64,000 nucleotides of DNA, from assembly GCF_004361695.1 (NCBI RefSeq), contig NZ_SNVW01000001.1, positions 496,001-560,000 of the forward strand, given 5' to 3'. The position numbers and the translations under genes were made by a program. Shown here piece after piece: positions 1-8,017 of this stretch. Within the stretch, counting starts at the first letter, position 1, and every line of letters starts with the position of its first letter. This stretch comes from Curtobacterium flaccumfaciens. Lineage in GTDB: Bacteria > Actinomycetota > Actinomycetes > Actinomycetales > Microbacteriaceae. Below the pieces are notes generated by a model. The model was not told the DNA's origin. It did not search any database and saw nothing but the letters and a program-made list of their open reading frames with translations.

Positions 1-36
1 CGGACGGCGGCGACGCTCTGGGAGCACCCGCTGACG

Positions 37-76
37 GACTGGAGGCGCGCTGCCAGCTGGTGGCGCGCCTCCAGTC
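37..76. repeat. Inverted pair of CTGGAGGCGCG motif (hairpin)
   Basis: Two 14-nt arms (37-50 and 63-76) are exact reverse complements built on CTGGAGGCGCG, with a 12-nt loop. The hairpin lies 88 bp beyond the 3' end of the acyltransferase gene. There is no T-tract, so terminator function is inferred from position only. It belongs to the dispersed motif family also seen at 31.9, 42.4, 50.6 and 56.0 kb. Confidence 0.75.
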
Positions 77-163
77 AGAACGCGGTCGGCCCCGCCACGC
101 GCCGACGGAACGGTCCAGCGCGGCGGTGCCGTCGCCTCCGTGGGCGGGCGGCGCCCTCCGTCG

Positions 164-2269
164 TCAGCGCTCGGCGGCCTTGACGATCCGGGGTCCCACG
201 ATGCCGGCCGTGGTCTCGGCGAACGACGCCGTCATGTGGTGCCGGTCGAAGTAGACGATCAGCCCGCCCTCGACCGCGTGGCAGGTGTCGCCGGTGCAGA
301 ACAGGTCGGTCATGTCCACCACCGGGACGTCGCTGGTCGCGGCGGCCTGGAGCATCGGGTCCTGGTCGGCCGGCAGCTGGGCACGTGCGAGCGGGGTCGT
401 GCACGGGTCCGCGTCGTCCAGGTGCTGCGCGACGCACTGCGGGACGTTCACCTCGGCGGACACCGGGACGTCGCGGAGCGCCACGACCTGCTTGCCGGCG
501 TCCTGCAGCGGCTTCCAGACGGACTCGAAGTCCTTCGCGGTCACCGGGCGCCACGGGGCGTCGCTCGTCGTGTAGGCGGGGGTGTAGTTCGTGAAGACGA
601 CCGCCTGGACGTCCGCCGTCCGCAGGTCCTGCTGGACCGAGGCACCCCACGTCGCGCAGCTGTTCACGACGGCGGGCCGACCGTTGTGCTGGGCCTCGAT
701 CCCGGGGATTCCGAGGCCGATGCAGAAGCTCTTGAGGTACGTGACGAACTCGATGCGGTGCTGCTTGCCGTACCGGTCGAGGGGCACGAGGTACTGCCCC
801 GCGTGCGAGTCGCCGACCAGGGCGATCCGCTTGGTCGGCTGCTCGGTGTCGCCGATGCGGCAGGTCATCACACCCGTCTCGGTGAGCCCCTGCTTGCACG
901 GGTCCTCGACCGCGACGCCCTTGCCGATGTCGGCCCGGGCGACGCCGGGTTCGGTCAGGGCGTTCGGCCGGTTCGGGTCCTTGCAGTCCGGGTCGCCGAC
1001 GGCGAGTGCGCCGACGCAGGGTCGTTGCTCGCTGAGCGAGTGCTGCAGCGCGTCGGCGCGGGCGGTGATCGTCGCCGTCGTCGCCGCGGCGACCGAGGTG
1101 GACGCACCGAGCACGAGGGCCGCGGTCGCGACGCCGGCGACGACCGAGACCAGCGGGCGTCGGAGGGTGAGCACCGGCATCGTGCGCGCCGGGTCCTCGA
1201 CGAACCGCTTCGTCAGGGTCGCGAGCACCAGGGAGAGCACCACGACGGCGAGCTTCGACTTGAAGCCGAGCGGGTGGCCGAGCGCGAAGGGCACGATCGT
1301 CAGGATCGGCCAGTGCCAGAGGTACAGCGAGTAGGAGATGCCGCCCAGCCACTGCACCCGCGGGAACCGGGCGAGGTGGGTCGGCGACCACCAGATGTGC
1401 GGGGTCCCCGCGGCGATCACCAGCATCGTCCCGACGACGGGGAGCAGGGCGGTCCAGCCGGGGAACGGCGTCGCCTCGGTGAAGAAGAGCAGCGCGCCGG
1501 CGATCATCGCGAGCCCGGCCCAGCTCATCGACGCCGCGAGCACCCGGCGGGGCTTGTGCCGACCGTAGGTGACGAACGCGAGGATGCCACCGAGACCGAG
1601 CTCCCATGCACGGGTCGTGGTGTCGAAGTACGCGGTCGAGGGCGAGGTGTTCGTGATCACGACGGAGAGCACGAGGCTGATGGCGGTGATGCCCGTCAGG
1701 ACGAAGAACACCCGCCGCGCGGTGCTGATCCCCCGCCGTCGCCGCGGCAGCGCGAGGACGCCGAGGACGATCAGCGGCCAGGCGATGTAGAACTGCTCCT
1801 CCACCGACAGCGACCAGAAGTGCTGCACCGGTGACGCGGCGTCGTCTGCCCCGAGGTAGTCGATGCTCGACGCGGACAGCAGCCAGTTCTGCACGGACGC
1901 CGCAGACGCGGCGAACTCGTGGAAGTACTGCACCCACTGCACCTGCGGCACCCAGATGAGCGTCGCGATCGCGGTCACGACGAGGACCAGCGTGCTCGCG
2001 GGCAGCAGTCGTCGGACACGACGCGCCCAGAACCCGAGGAGGTCGACCCGTCGGGTCTTCTCGGTCTCGCGCAGCAGGTGGCCGATGATGAGGAAGCCCG
2101 AGATGACGAAGAACACGTCCACGCCGACGTACCCGCCGCTGAGCCGGTTCGGCCACAGGTGGTAGAGGACGACGGAGACGACGGCGATCGCGCGGAGCGC
2201 CTGGATCTCGGGTCGGAACCGCCCCTCGACCTGCTGCATGACACGCGTACTGATCTTCGGCTCCCTCAC
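164..2269 (-). CDS. Acyltransferase-3 / SGNH fusion (OafA-type O-acyltransferase)
   Basis: A 701-residue membrane protein predicted to move acyl groups (usually acetyl) onto a cell-surface or exported glycan. Residues about 15-380 show the acyltransferase-3 pattern: an N-terminal RPEIQALRAIAVVSVVLYH segment, YVGVDVFFVISGFLI, and about ten hydrophobic helices. Residues about 440-700 form a periplasmic-side SGNH domain with a nucleophile block (GDSHAGQY) and a terminal DRHHM block. This is the usual two-domain architecture and length of OafA/YrhL-like enzymes. The GTG start has a GGAG six nucleotides upstream; ATG ten codons later is an alternative. A separate SGNH hydrolase lies directly upstream on the same strand, so the two may act on the same glycan. 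The substrate cannot be told. Confidence 0.9.
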   Translation of the reverse strand: MREPKISTRVMQQVEGRFRPEIQALRAIAVVSVVLYHLWPNRLSGGYVGVDVFFVISGFLIIGHLLRETEKTRRVDLLGFWARRVRRLLPASTLVLVVTAIATLIWVPQVQWVQYFHEFAASAASVQNWLLSASSIDYLGADDAASPVQHFWSLSVEEQFYIAWPLIVLGVLALPRRRRGISTARRVFFVLTGITAISLVLSVVITNTSPSTAYFDTTTRAWELGLGGILAFVTYGRHKPRRVLAASMSWAGLAMIAGALLFFTEATPFPGWTALLPVVGTMLVIAAGTPHIWWSPTHLARFPRVQWLGGISYSLYLWHWPILTIVPFALGHPLGFKSKLAVVVLSLVLATLTKRFVEDPARTMPVLTLRRPLVSVVAGVATAALVLGASTSVAAATTATITARADALQHSLSEQRPCVGALAVGDPDCKDPNRPNALTEPGVARADIGKGVAVEDPCKQGLTETGVMTCRIGDTEQPTKRIALVGDSHAGQYLVPLDRYGKQHRIEFVTYLKSFCIGLGIPGIEAQHNGRPAVVNSCATWGASVQQDLRTADVQAVVFTNYTPAYTTSDAPWRPVTAKDFESVWKPLQDAGKQVVALRDVPVSAEVNVPQCVAQHLDDADPCTTPLARAQLPADQDPMLQAAATSDVPVVDMTDLFCTGDTCHAVEGGLIVYFDRHHMTASFAETTAGIVGPRIVKAAER

Positions 2270-2314
2270 CCCTGGCTCCGCCGATCGCGGCAGCGCTGTT
2301 CCGCCTCCGGAATA

Positions 2315-3160
2315 CTACTGTGCGCGAACCGGATGATCGAACGCGCCGACCCGGTCGTCGATCGGCGCCGGCAGGGTGACGCCGTCGTTCTGCCCCTCCC
2401 GGGGGACGACACCGGTCAGAGCCGTCTCGATCGCGTCGGCGATGTGCGCCTGCCCGCGATCGTTGGGGTGCTGGCCGTCGGGGCTGATCATCGTGCTCGT
2501 GTCCCACCCGGCGGAGGCGTCGGCGACGAGGACCGAGCCGTCCTGCGGGTACGTCGCGACGACCTCCCGCAGCGCCCGGTTGTAGCGGGCCACGTCGTCG
2601 TCGGTCGGCGGGTTCGGGTACCGGGCGTAGCCGACGGCGGTCGACGGGGTGTCGAGGACGACGACGACGGTGGGTGGGAACGGTCCGGGTCCGCGGACCC
2701 AGTCGATGAACGCGCGGACGTTCGCTCGGAAGGTGCCCTCGGGCACGTGCCGACCGACGTCGTTCTGGTTGCCGAGGAACGTGACGAGCCCGGAGTCACC
2801 CCGGTGCCAGGTGGCCTTTGCCCGGGCGAGGATCGCCGAGGTCGTCGCTCCCCGGACCGTGCGGTTCGCCCAGCGGTATGGGTCCGCGCCGAGAGCGTCT
2901 CGCACCAGGGCCGGGTAGAGCGTGCTCGGGGTGGAGCCGGTGCCCGGGTTGACCTGTCCGAAGGAGTGTCCGTACGCGACGTACCGGACCCCGCGGAGCA
3001 CGTCGGTCGTGGCGGGAGGGGCGGGTGACGCCGGAGGCGACTCGGGCGCAGCCGCCGGGGCGAGCGCGATCAGGACGGCGAAGACGGCTGCGGCGACGCC
3101 CGTGAGCACGGAGCGGCACCGCCGGTTGCTCCGCACGCACGAGCCCGCTGCACGCAGCAC
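2315..3160 (-). CDS. Secreted SGNH/GDSL-family hydrolase
   Basis: A 281-residue protein with an N-terminal hydrophobic segment (about residues 19-40, ending in an Ala/Pro-rich linker), consistent with a signal peptide or anchor. SGNH blocks are visible: YGHSF in place of canonical GDS(L) as block I, GNQND as block III, and DGQHPND supplying the C-terminal Asp/His. This suggests an extracellular esterase or deacylase. It is transcribed ahead of the acyltransferase-SGNH gene with a 45-bp gap. The start is GTG; an internal start would shorten the cytoplasmic lead. The substrate is unknown. Confidence 0.8.
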   Translation of the reverse strand: MLRAAGSCVRSNRRCRSVLTGVAAAVFAVLIALAPAAAPESPPASPAPPATTDVLRGVRYVAYGHSFGQVNPGTGSTPSTLYPALVRDALGADPYRWANRTVRGATTSAILARAKATWHRGDSGLVTFLGNQNDVGRHVPEGTFRANVRAFIDWVRGPGPFPPTVVVVLDTPSTAVGYARYPNPPTDDDVARYNRALREVVATYPQDGSVLVADASAGWDTSTMISPDGQHPNDRGQAHIADAIETALTGVVPREGQNDGVTLPAPIDDRVGAFDHPVRAQ

Positions 3161-3189
3161 GCCTCGCCCCGCCCGACGTCTTCCCCGCG

Positions 3190-4128
3190 CTACTTCAGCA
3201 GCCCTTCCTTGGTCAGCCAGTCCTTCGCCGCGGTCGTGGCCTGGGCCTTCTCGCTGCCTTCGACGCGGTTCCGCAGGGCGATGAGGTCATCCGTCGTCAG
3301 CTTCGCGGAGATCTTGTTCAACACCGATGCGAGTTTCGCGCTGTAGATGTCCTTGTTGAGGAACGGCAGGACGTTCTGCGCAGCGATCAGGTTCTTCGGG
3401 TCCTTCAGCACCTGCAGCTTCTTCGTCACCAGGTCGGGCGACGTCGTGTAGATGTCGGCCACCTGCACCGTGTCGTCGACGAGCGCCTTGACCGTGTCGG
3501 GTCCGCCGTAGTCCTCGATCGACTTGAACGTGACCTTGTCGACGCCGTACGTCGACTTGAGCCCGGGGATGCCGTACGGCAGCGTGCCGAACTGCGGGTT
3601 GGCTCCGAGGGTGAACGGCTCGATCTTCGACAGGTCGGAGATCGACTCGAGGCCGTTCTTCTCCGCCGTCGCCTGGGTCACGACGTAGGCGTCCTTGTCC
3701 TGCGCCGGCGACGGCTCGAGCACCTGGAAGTCCTTCGGGATCTCGGACTTCAGGGCGGCGTCGACGTCGGCCGTCGTCTTCGCGGAGGCCTTGGTGTCGT
3801 AGAAGAACAGCAGGTTGCCGTTGTACTCCGGCATGAGGTTGATCGAGCCGTCCTTGAGCGCGGGGATCGTGGTCTGCCGCGGGCCGAGGTTGAACTTGGT
3901 CGTCACGTCGAACCCGGCGTCCTTGAGCGCCAGGGCGTACATGTTGCCGAGGATCTCGCTCTCCGGGAAGTTGAACGAGCCGACGACGATCGGCGTGCTG
4001 CCCGATCCGCTGCCGCCGCCGGAGGTCGCTCCCGTCGGGTCGGAGGTCGAACACCCGGAGAGCGCCACGATCGCGCCGATCGCCACCGCGCCCGCGAGGA
4101 TGCGCGTTCTGGTGCCTGCTGTGAACAT
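3190..4128 (-). CDS. Osmoprotectant ABC transporter substrate-binding lipoprotein
   Basis: A 312-residue binding protein of the glycine betaine/choline (ProX/OpuBC/OsmF) family, last gene of the operon. The N-terminus is a lipoprotein signal with lipobox ALSGC at about residues 22-26 and a Ser/Gly-rich linker. The mature part carries family features: GSFNFPESEILGNMYALAL, a PEYNGNLLFFY segment, and a C-terminal lobe ending LTKEGLLK. Its ATG shares one base with the stop codon of the upstream permease, so they are translationally coupled. Ligand choice (betaine, choline, carnitine) is not readable. Confidence 0.9.
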   Translation of the reverse strand: MFTAGTRTRILAGAVAIGAIVALSGCSTSDPTGATSGGGSGSGSTPIVVGSFNFPESEILGNMYALALKDAGFDVTTKFNLGPRQTTIPALKDGSINLMPEYNGNLLFFYDTKASAKTTADVDAALKSEIPKDFQVLEPSPAQDKDAYVVTQATAEKNGLESISDLSKIEPFTLGANPQFGTLPYGIPGLKSTYGVDKVTFKSIEDYGGPDTVKALVDDTVQVADIYTTSPDLVTKKLQVLKDPKNLIAAQNVLPFLNKDIYSAKLASVLNKISAKLTTDDLIALRNRVEGSEKAQATTAAKDWLTKEGLLK

Positions 4129-4931
4129 CAGTGGTCCCTTTCGTCGACGGAGGATACCGTCACCGCTCGGCGCCGGAGTGGCAGCGAGCGGACGTCTGTG
4201 CGGCTGCGGCGGGTTCGGCCCGCCCCGCTGCGGCGGGTTCGGCTCGGTCCGCCGCGTCGTGTGAGGTGCTGCGCGAGCGCGAAGAGCCCGTCGATCACGA
4301 GTGCGAGCACCGTCACGAGCAAGGCACCACCGAGGATGAGGTCGTTGTCGTTCAGGCTGATGCCCGTCGAGATGATCGCACCGAGCCCGCCGAGCGAGAT
4401 GTACGACGCGATCACGACCGTCGCGATGACCTGCAGGACGGACGCCCGGATGCCACCGATGATGAGCGGCAGCGACAGCGGGATCTCGACCTTGAACAGG
4501 ATCTGCAGCTCGGTCATCCCGACCGAGCGAGCGGCGTCCACCGTCTGCGGGTCCACTGACTCCACGCCCGCGTACGCCCCGGCGAGGATCGAGGGGATCG
4601 CCAGGACGACGAACGCGATGATCGACGCGATGAAGGCGGTCTGCGTGAACGGCACGGTCATCCCGATGACGACGAAGAGGGTGCCGAGCAGGCCGAGCGT
4701 CGGCAGCGCGCGCATCGACCCGGTGAAGGCGATGACGAAGCCGCGCCCGCGCCCGGTGTGACCGATGTACAAGCCCAGCGGGAGCGCGATGAGGGCCGCG
4801 ATGGCCACCGAGATGAACGTGTACAGGAGGTGCTCGCCGATCCGGTCCTGGATCGGGAGCGGCGTCTGGAGTCCGGGACGGTAGTTCGCCGGGTCGAGCA
4901 GCCAGGCGACCGCACTGAGGAAGAACTGCAC
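4128..4931 (-). CDS. Osmoprotectant ABC transporter permease (second)
   Basis: A 267-residue BPD-type permease of the OpuB/ProW family with about six membrane helices and the cytoplasmic EAA-like loop (AARSVGMTELQILFKVEIP). The GTG start lies two bases after the stop of the preceding permease, which fixes the start; upstream in-frame codons belong to that gene. The C-terminus ends in an Arg-rich hydrophilic tail of about 35 residues. It presumably forms a heterodimeric channel with the other permease. Confidence 0.88.
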   Translation of the reverse strand: MQFFLSAVAWLLDPANYRPGLQTPLPIQDRIGEHLLYTFISVAIAALIALPLGLYIGHTGRGRGFVIAFTGSMRALPTLGLLGTLFVVIGMTVPFTQTAFIASIIAFVVLAIPSILAGAYAGVESVDPQTVDAARSVGMTELQILFKVEIPLSLPLIIGGIRASVLQVIATVVIASYISLGGLGAIISTGISLNDNDLILGGALLVTVLALVIDGLFALAQHLTRRGGPSRTRRSGAGRTRRSRTDVRSLPLRRRAVTVSSVDERDH

Positions 4932-4933
4932 GG

Positions 4934-5686
4934 TCAGGCCCCCCGCTCGATCGTCGCCAGCGTCGCGTTGCTGCGCATCCGCCGCGTCCGCCGCGGTGTC
5001 CGACGCGACCACGGCATGAGGATGCGCCCGAGCGCCACCAGGACGGTGTCGAACACCAGGGCGATGACGAGGCTCGCCACGACGCCGACGAGGATCTCCT
5101 CGAGGAACTGCCGCTGACGCCCGTCCGTGAACAGGAAGCCGATGTTCGCGGAACCGACCAGGGCGCCCACCGAGACCAGGGCGACGGTGCTCGCCGAGAC
5201 CACCCGGATCCCTGCGAGGAGCACGGGACCCGCCAACGGGAGCTCGACCGCCCAGAAGCGCTTCCACGCGGAGAAACCCACCGCGGTTGCCGAGTCGACG
5301 ACGTCAGCCGGCACAGCGGCGAACGCGTCGGCTGCCAGTCGCACCATGATGGCCACCGCGTAGACGGAGAGCCCGACCACGATGTTCACCGGATCCGTGA
5401 TGCGGGTGCCGAGCAGGTAGGGCAGGATCACGAAGAGCGGCAACGACGGGATCGTGTAGAGCAGGCTGCCGCCGCCGACGATGACCGATCGCACCGCCCG
5501 CCAACGAGTCGCCACCCAGCCCAGCGGCACGGCCACGACGAAGCCGAGGACGACGGGCACCGCGGCGAGGGCCACGTGCGTGACGGTGAGGCTCCAGATG
5601 AGACCGAAGTTCGCGATGATCCAGTTCAGGGCAGCATCCCAATCCTCGTCGGACAGCCAACGAATGCGGCCTTCGTCCCGCAGCAC
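4934..5686 (-). CDS. Osmoprotectant ABC transporter permease (first), 5' end uncertain
   Basis: A permease of the OpuB/ProW family, about 250 residues. Sequence typical of the family starts at LNWIIANFGLIWSLTVTHVAL and continues through the EAA loop (SATAVGFSAWKRFWAVELP). The frame stays open upstream to 6091 but that part has no family character. I chose GTG at 5686; CTG at the LNWI position is possible. OpuB operons normally place the ATPase gene immediately before this permease, and none is present. The operon looks decapitated, with the break just upstream of this start near the IS3-type element. Confidence 0.72.
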   Translation of the reverse strand: MLRDEGRIRWLSDEDWDAALNWIIANFGLIWSLTVTHVALAAVPVVLGFVVAVPLGWVATRWRAVRSVIVGGGSLLYTIPSLPLFVILPYLLGTRITDPVNIVVGLSVYAVAIMVRLAADAFAAVPADVVDSATAVGFSAWKRFWAVELPLAGPVLLAGIRVVSASTVALVSVGALVGSANIGFLFTDGRQRQFLEEILVGVVASLVIALVFDTVLVALGRILMPWSRRTPRRTRRMRSNATLATIERGA

Positions 5687-5978
5687 CGCTGCGTCGACCC
5701 CAGAATAGCCGCGCAGGGCGGATCTGACCGGCCTGCCGAGGTCACACCCGGCGTCGAGGCCGCGGATCCACTGGCGAGGTGTTCGGCTTATTCGCGGATG
5801 CCAGTAGTGGCGGGGATCGCGGATCCCAGTGCTGACGGGCGTTCCACGGGTTTTGGGATTCTGTTCCACGGGCCGAAGAACCCTCCATCGGGGGTAGCAC
5901 TGCCGGTCCAAACACTTTCGAGGGTGCGGAACGAAGCTTGGCTCGCCCGCTCGTCCAGGCCTAGAGCAACCCTGAGCT
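5687..5978. other. Non-coding or decayed stretch at edge of island
   Basis: A 292-bp stretch with lower GC than the flanks and no reading frame I recognise on either strand. It lies where the ATPase gene of the OpuB operon would be expected, so it probably includes a deletion or recombination junction. Confidence 0.5.
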
Positions 5979-6196
5979 CTACGGCATCCAAGCAGTCTCG
6001 TCGCTGCGCTTGCGGCGTGCAGCTTCGCCGGGCAGCGCGAGCGCAGGCTTTGCGTACGTCGCATAGAACTCGACCCAGCGCTTGGCGACACGAGGGTCTA
6101 GCAAACTGCTACCGATCTGCACCCCGGCACCCCCGCCGTGCACGAGCACCGAAGCCCAGCCCCCTTCAGACTCCGCGAATCGAAACGTCAGCTGCT

Positions 6197-6223
6197 CGGG
6201 ACTGCTGCAGGTTTGGTTGACTC
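6197..6223. repeat. Left terminal inverted repeat of the IS3-type element
   Basis: 27 bp beginning CGGGACTGCTGCAGG and ending TTGACTC, the exact reverse complement of 7436-7462. The true end may be two bases inside if CG belongs to the target. Confidence 0.85.
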
Positions 6224-6266
6224 CTAACAGGTAGGGGCGTTGGCTCCTGCTGGAAGGATGTGCGCC

Positions 6267-6563
6267 ATGGTGAAGGCGTATCCGGAAGAGTTCCGCCGTG
6301 ATGTGATCGCGGTCGCCCGGAAGGGCGAGACGTCGGTGCGGCAGGTCGCGAAGGACTTCGGTGTGTCCGAGTCCTGCCTGGCCCGCTGGTTGCGGCTCGC
6401 GGACCGCGACGACGGCATCAGTGTTGCAGCGGTGCCGTCGGCGAAAGCGTTCGAGCAGGCGGAGGTGCGGGACGCCCAAAAGCGGATCCGGCTGCTCGAG
6501 CAGGAGAACGAGATCCTCCGCCGGGCGGCGGCGTACTTCGCTCAGTCGCAACTCCCAAAATGA
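6267..6563 (+). CDS. IS3-family transposase OrfA
   Basis: A 98-residue DNA-binding subunit: a helix-turn-helix of transposase family 8 (YPEEFRRDVIAVARKGETSV ... GVSESCLARWL) followed by a Leu-zipper-like coiled coil (RIRLLEQENEILRRAAAYFA). ATG 6267 was chosen because GGAAGG sits ten bases upstream and MVKAYPEEF is the usual IS3 beginning; ATG 6258 and TTG 6240 are also in frame. The stop overlaps the orfB start as ATGA, directly after an AAAA run. OrfB may therefore be made by coupling or by frameshifting to OrfAB. Confidence 0.9.
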   Translation: MVKAYPEEFRRDVIAVARKGETSVRQVAKDFGVSESCLARWLRLADRDDGISVAAVPSAKAFEQAEVRDAQKRIRLLEQENEILRRAAAYFAQSQLPK

Positions 6564-7429
6564 TCTACCCGCTGGTCCTCGAACTCGCCGACGATCGGAT
6601 CCCGGTCGCGGTGGCCTGCCGGGTGTTGGGCTTCTCGAAGCAGGCCTTCTATCGGTGGCGTGCCGATCCGGTGACCGATCGCGACTGGGCGGACGCGCAC
6701 CTGACCAAGGCAGCGATCGATGCGCACCGCGACGATCCGACGTTCGGATACCGGTTCATCGCCGATGACCTTCATGCTGCCGGCCACCGAGCATCAGAGC
6801 GGCGGGTGTGGCGGCTGTGCTCGCAACAGCGGCTCTGGTCGTTGCATGCGAAGAAGCGCGGCCTGAATCGCAAGGCCGGGCCGCCGGTGCACGACGACCG
6901 GGTCCGGCGTGCGTTCACGGCACCAGACCTCGACAAGCTCTGGCTGACGGACATCACTGAGCACCCGACCGGTGAGGGCAAGCTCTACCTCTGCGCGATC
7001 AAGGACGCCTGCTCGCGGCGCATCGTCGGCTACTCGATCAGTGACCGGATGCGGTCCTCGCTTGCCGTCGCGGCCTTGCACATGGCGATCTCCCGCCGGA
7101 ACCCGTCAGGGACGGTCATCCATTCGGATCGGGGCAGCCAGTTCCGGTCGAAGAAGTTCGTCCGGGCGCTATCGGACGCCGGGCTGCTCGGATCGATGGG
7201 GCGGGTCGGCGCGTGCGCGGACAACGCGGCGATGGAATCGTTCTTCGCGCTCCTGCAGAAGAACGTCCTCAACCGGAGACGCTGGGGGACTCGGGAAGAG
7301 CTCCGGCTCGCGATCATCACCTGGATCGAAACGACCTACCACCGGAAACGGCGCCAACGTGGTCTGGGGAAGTTGACCCCGATCGAGTACGAGACGATCA
7401 TCAACCCACAGGTCGCACTCGCGGCCTAA
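6560..7429 (+). CDS. IS3-family transposase OrfB (DDE integrase)
   Basis: A 289-residue catalytic subunit. It has the N-terminal HTH_21 region (FGYRFIADDL) and an rve integrase core with the catalytic triad in WLTDITEHP, HSDRGSQF and ESFFALLQKN. The C-terminus (YHRKRRQRGLGKLTPIEYE) is typical of IS3 OrfB. It is full length and uninterrupted. Confidence 0.95.
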   Translation: MIYPLVLELADDRIPVAVACRVLGFSKQAFYRWRADPVTDRDWADAHLTKAAIDAHRDDPTFGYRFIADDLHAAGHRASERRVWRLCSQQRLWSLHAKKRGLNRKAGPPVHDDRVRRAFTAPDLDKLWLTDITEHPTGEGKLYLCAIKDACSRRIVGYSISDRMRSSLAVAALHMAISRRNPSGTVIHSDRGSQFRSKKFVRALSDAGLLGSMGRVGACADNAAMESFFALLQKNVLNRRRWGTREELRLAIITWIETTYHRKRRQRGLGKLTPIEYETIINPQVALAA

Positions 7430-7435
7430 TCGAAC

Positions 7436-7462
7436 GAGTCAACCAAACCTGCAGCAGTCCCG
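7436..7462. repeat. Right terminal inverted repeat of the IS3-type element
   Basis: 27 bp, exact reverse complement of 6197-6223, beginning seven bases after the orfB stop. Confidence 0.85.
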
Positions 7463-7659
7463 CGAGCCAGACGAACAGTTCGCGATGGATGCTCTTCAGG
7501 GACGGTTCGCTCACGGTGCTCCCAATCTGTGCCGACCTGTTGATTGTCCCGCACACCCACTCTGGGCGGAGGTGCCGGTGGGTGGGGTCCGCGTTGGTGT
7601 CGCCAGCGCCTGACTTCTCCGCTCCTGCAGGGAGCGGAGGCCGGACCACCGGCGGTGTT

Positions 7660-7863
7660 TCAAGTCGGTTTCTTTGCTCTTCGGCCGAGCTGGGCTGCTT
7701 CTGCGTTTCGTTGGTACCTCAGGTAGGCGATGACCGCCAACACTCGGTGCCTCGTGGTGGGAGCGACGCTCGTGGGGTCGTTGAGGACGCGTGAGACAGT
7801 CTGGTGCGAGACGCCTGCCACCGTCGCCACGTCGTAGATGGTGGGTGCACCAGCTTCAGCCAT
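7660..7863 (-). pseudogene. LacI-family regulator, DNA-binding domain only
   Basis: A 67-residue frame starting ATG 7863 with a clear LacI helix-turn-helix (TIYDVATVAGVSHQTVSRVL), then hinge-region sequence, and a stop where the effector domain should begin. LacI proteins are normally about 330-350 residues, so roughly 80 percent is missing. It lies at the 3' end of the arabinoside operon, with the IS3-type element 200 bp away. Most likely a deletion remnant. An expressed DNA-binding fragment that still competes for operators is conceivable but unsupported. Confidence 0.8.
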
Positions 7864-8017
7864 CTGCTTTCACCTGATCTGTCCGTGTCGCCGCGGCCGC
7901 GAGGCAAGACAGGCGGTCTCTGATTGCCCAGCTGGTGCACCCATCCGCGAATGCAATCGGTCGCCTACGAAGGCTGGCGTTCGCGTCATAGCGCTTCCTC
8001 TCCCGCTTCCAGCGGCA

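Larger units (their letters stand above)
6197..7462 (+). mobile_element. IS3-family insertion sequence (complete)
   Basis: About 1.27 kb bounded by 27-bp perfect inverted repeats (6197-6223 and 7436-7462), containing overlapping orfA and orfB. Both frames are intact and the DDE residues are present, so the element may be active. No conventional 3-5 bp target duplication is visible; at most a CG dinucleotide is shared at the two junctions. Group assignment within IS3 was not made. Confidence 0.88.
5979..7514 (-). pseudogene. Small unknown gene interrupted by the IS3-type element
   Basis: Two minus-strand fragments flank the insertion element. The 5' part starts at GTG 7514 (preceded by GGGAG) and reads MSEPSLKSIHRELFVWL. 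The 3' part reads EQLTFRFAESEGGW and continues to a stop at 5979, ending RRKRSDETAWMP. Removing the element and merging the shared CG dinucleotide gives TGG CTC GAG CAG CTG, which joins both parts in frame as a product of about 89 residues. The family is not recognised. That both halves form one gene is inferred from frame continuity. Confidence 0.55.

Noticed and set aside
75-2507. 810-codon minus-strand frame antisense/out of frame with the acyltransferase
   Set aside because: Arg/Pro/Gly-rich, no domains, fully overlaps the acyltransferase in another frame; a high-GC shadow.
5788-5991. 67-codon minus-strand frame between OpuB permease and the broken gene
   Set aside because: Faint resemblance to a decarboxylase-like peptide only; no start signal, and it overlaps the end of the broken gene.
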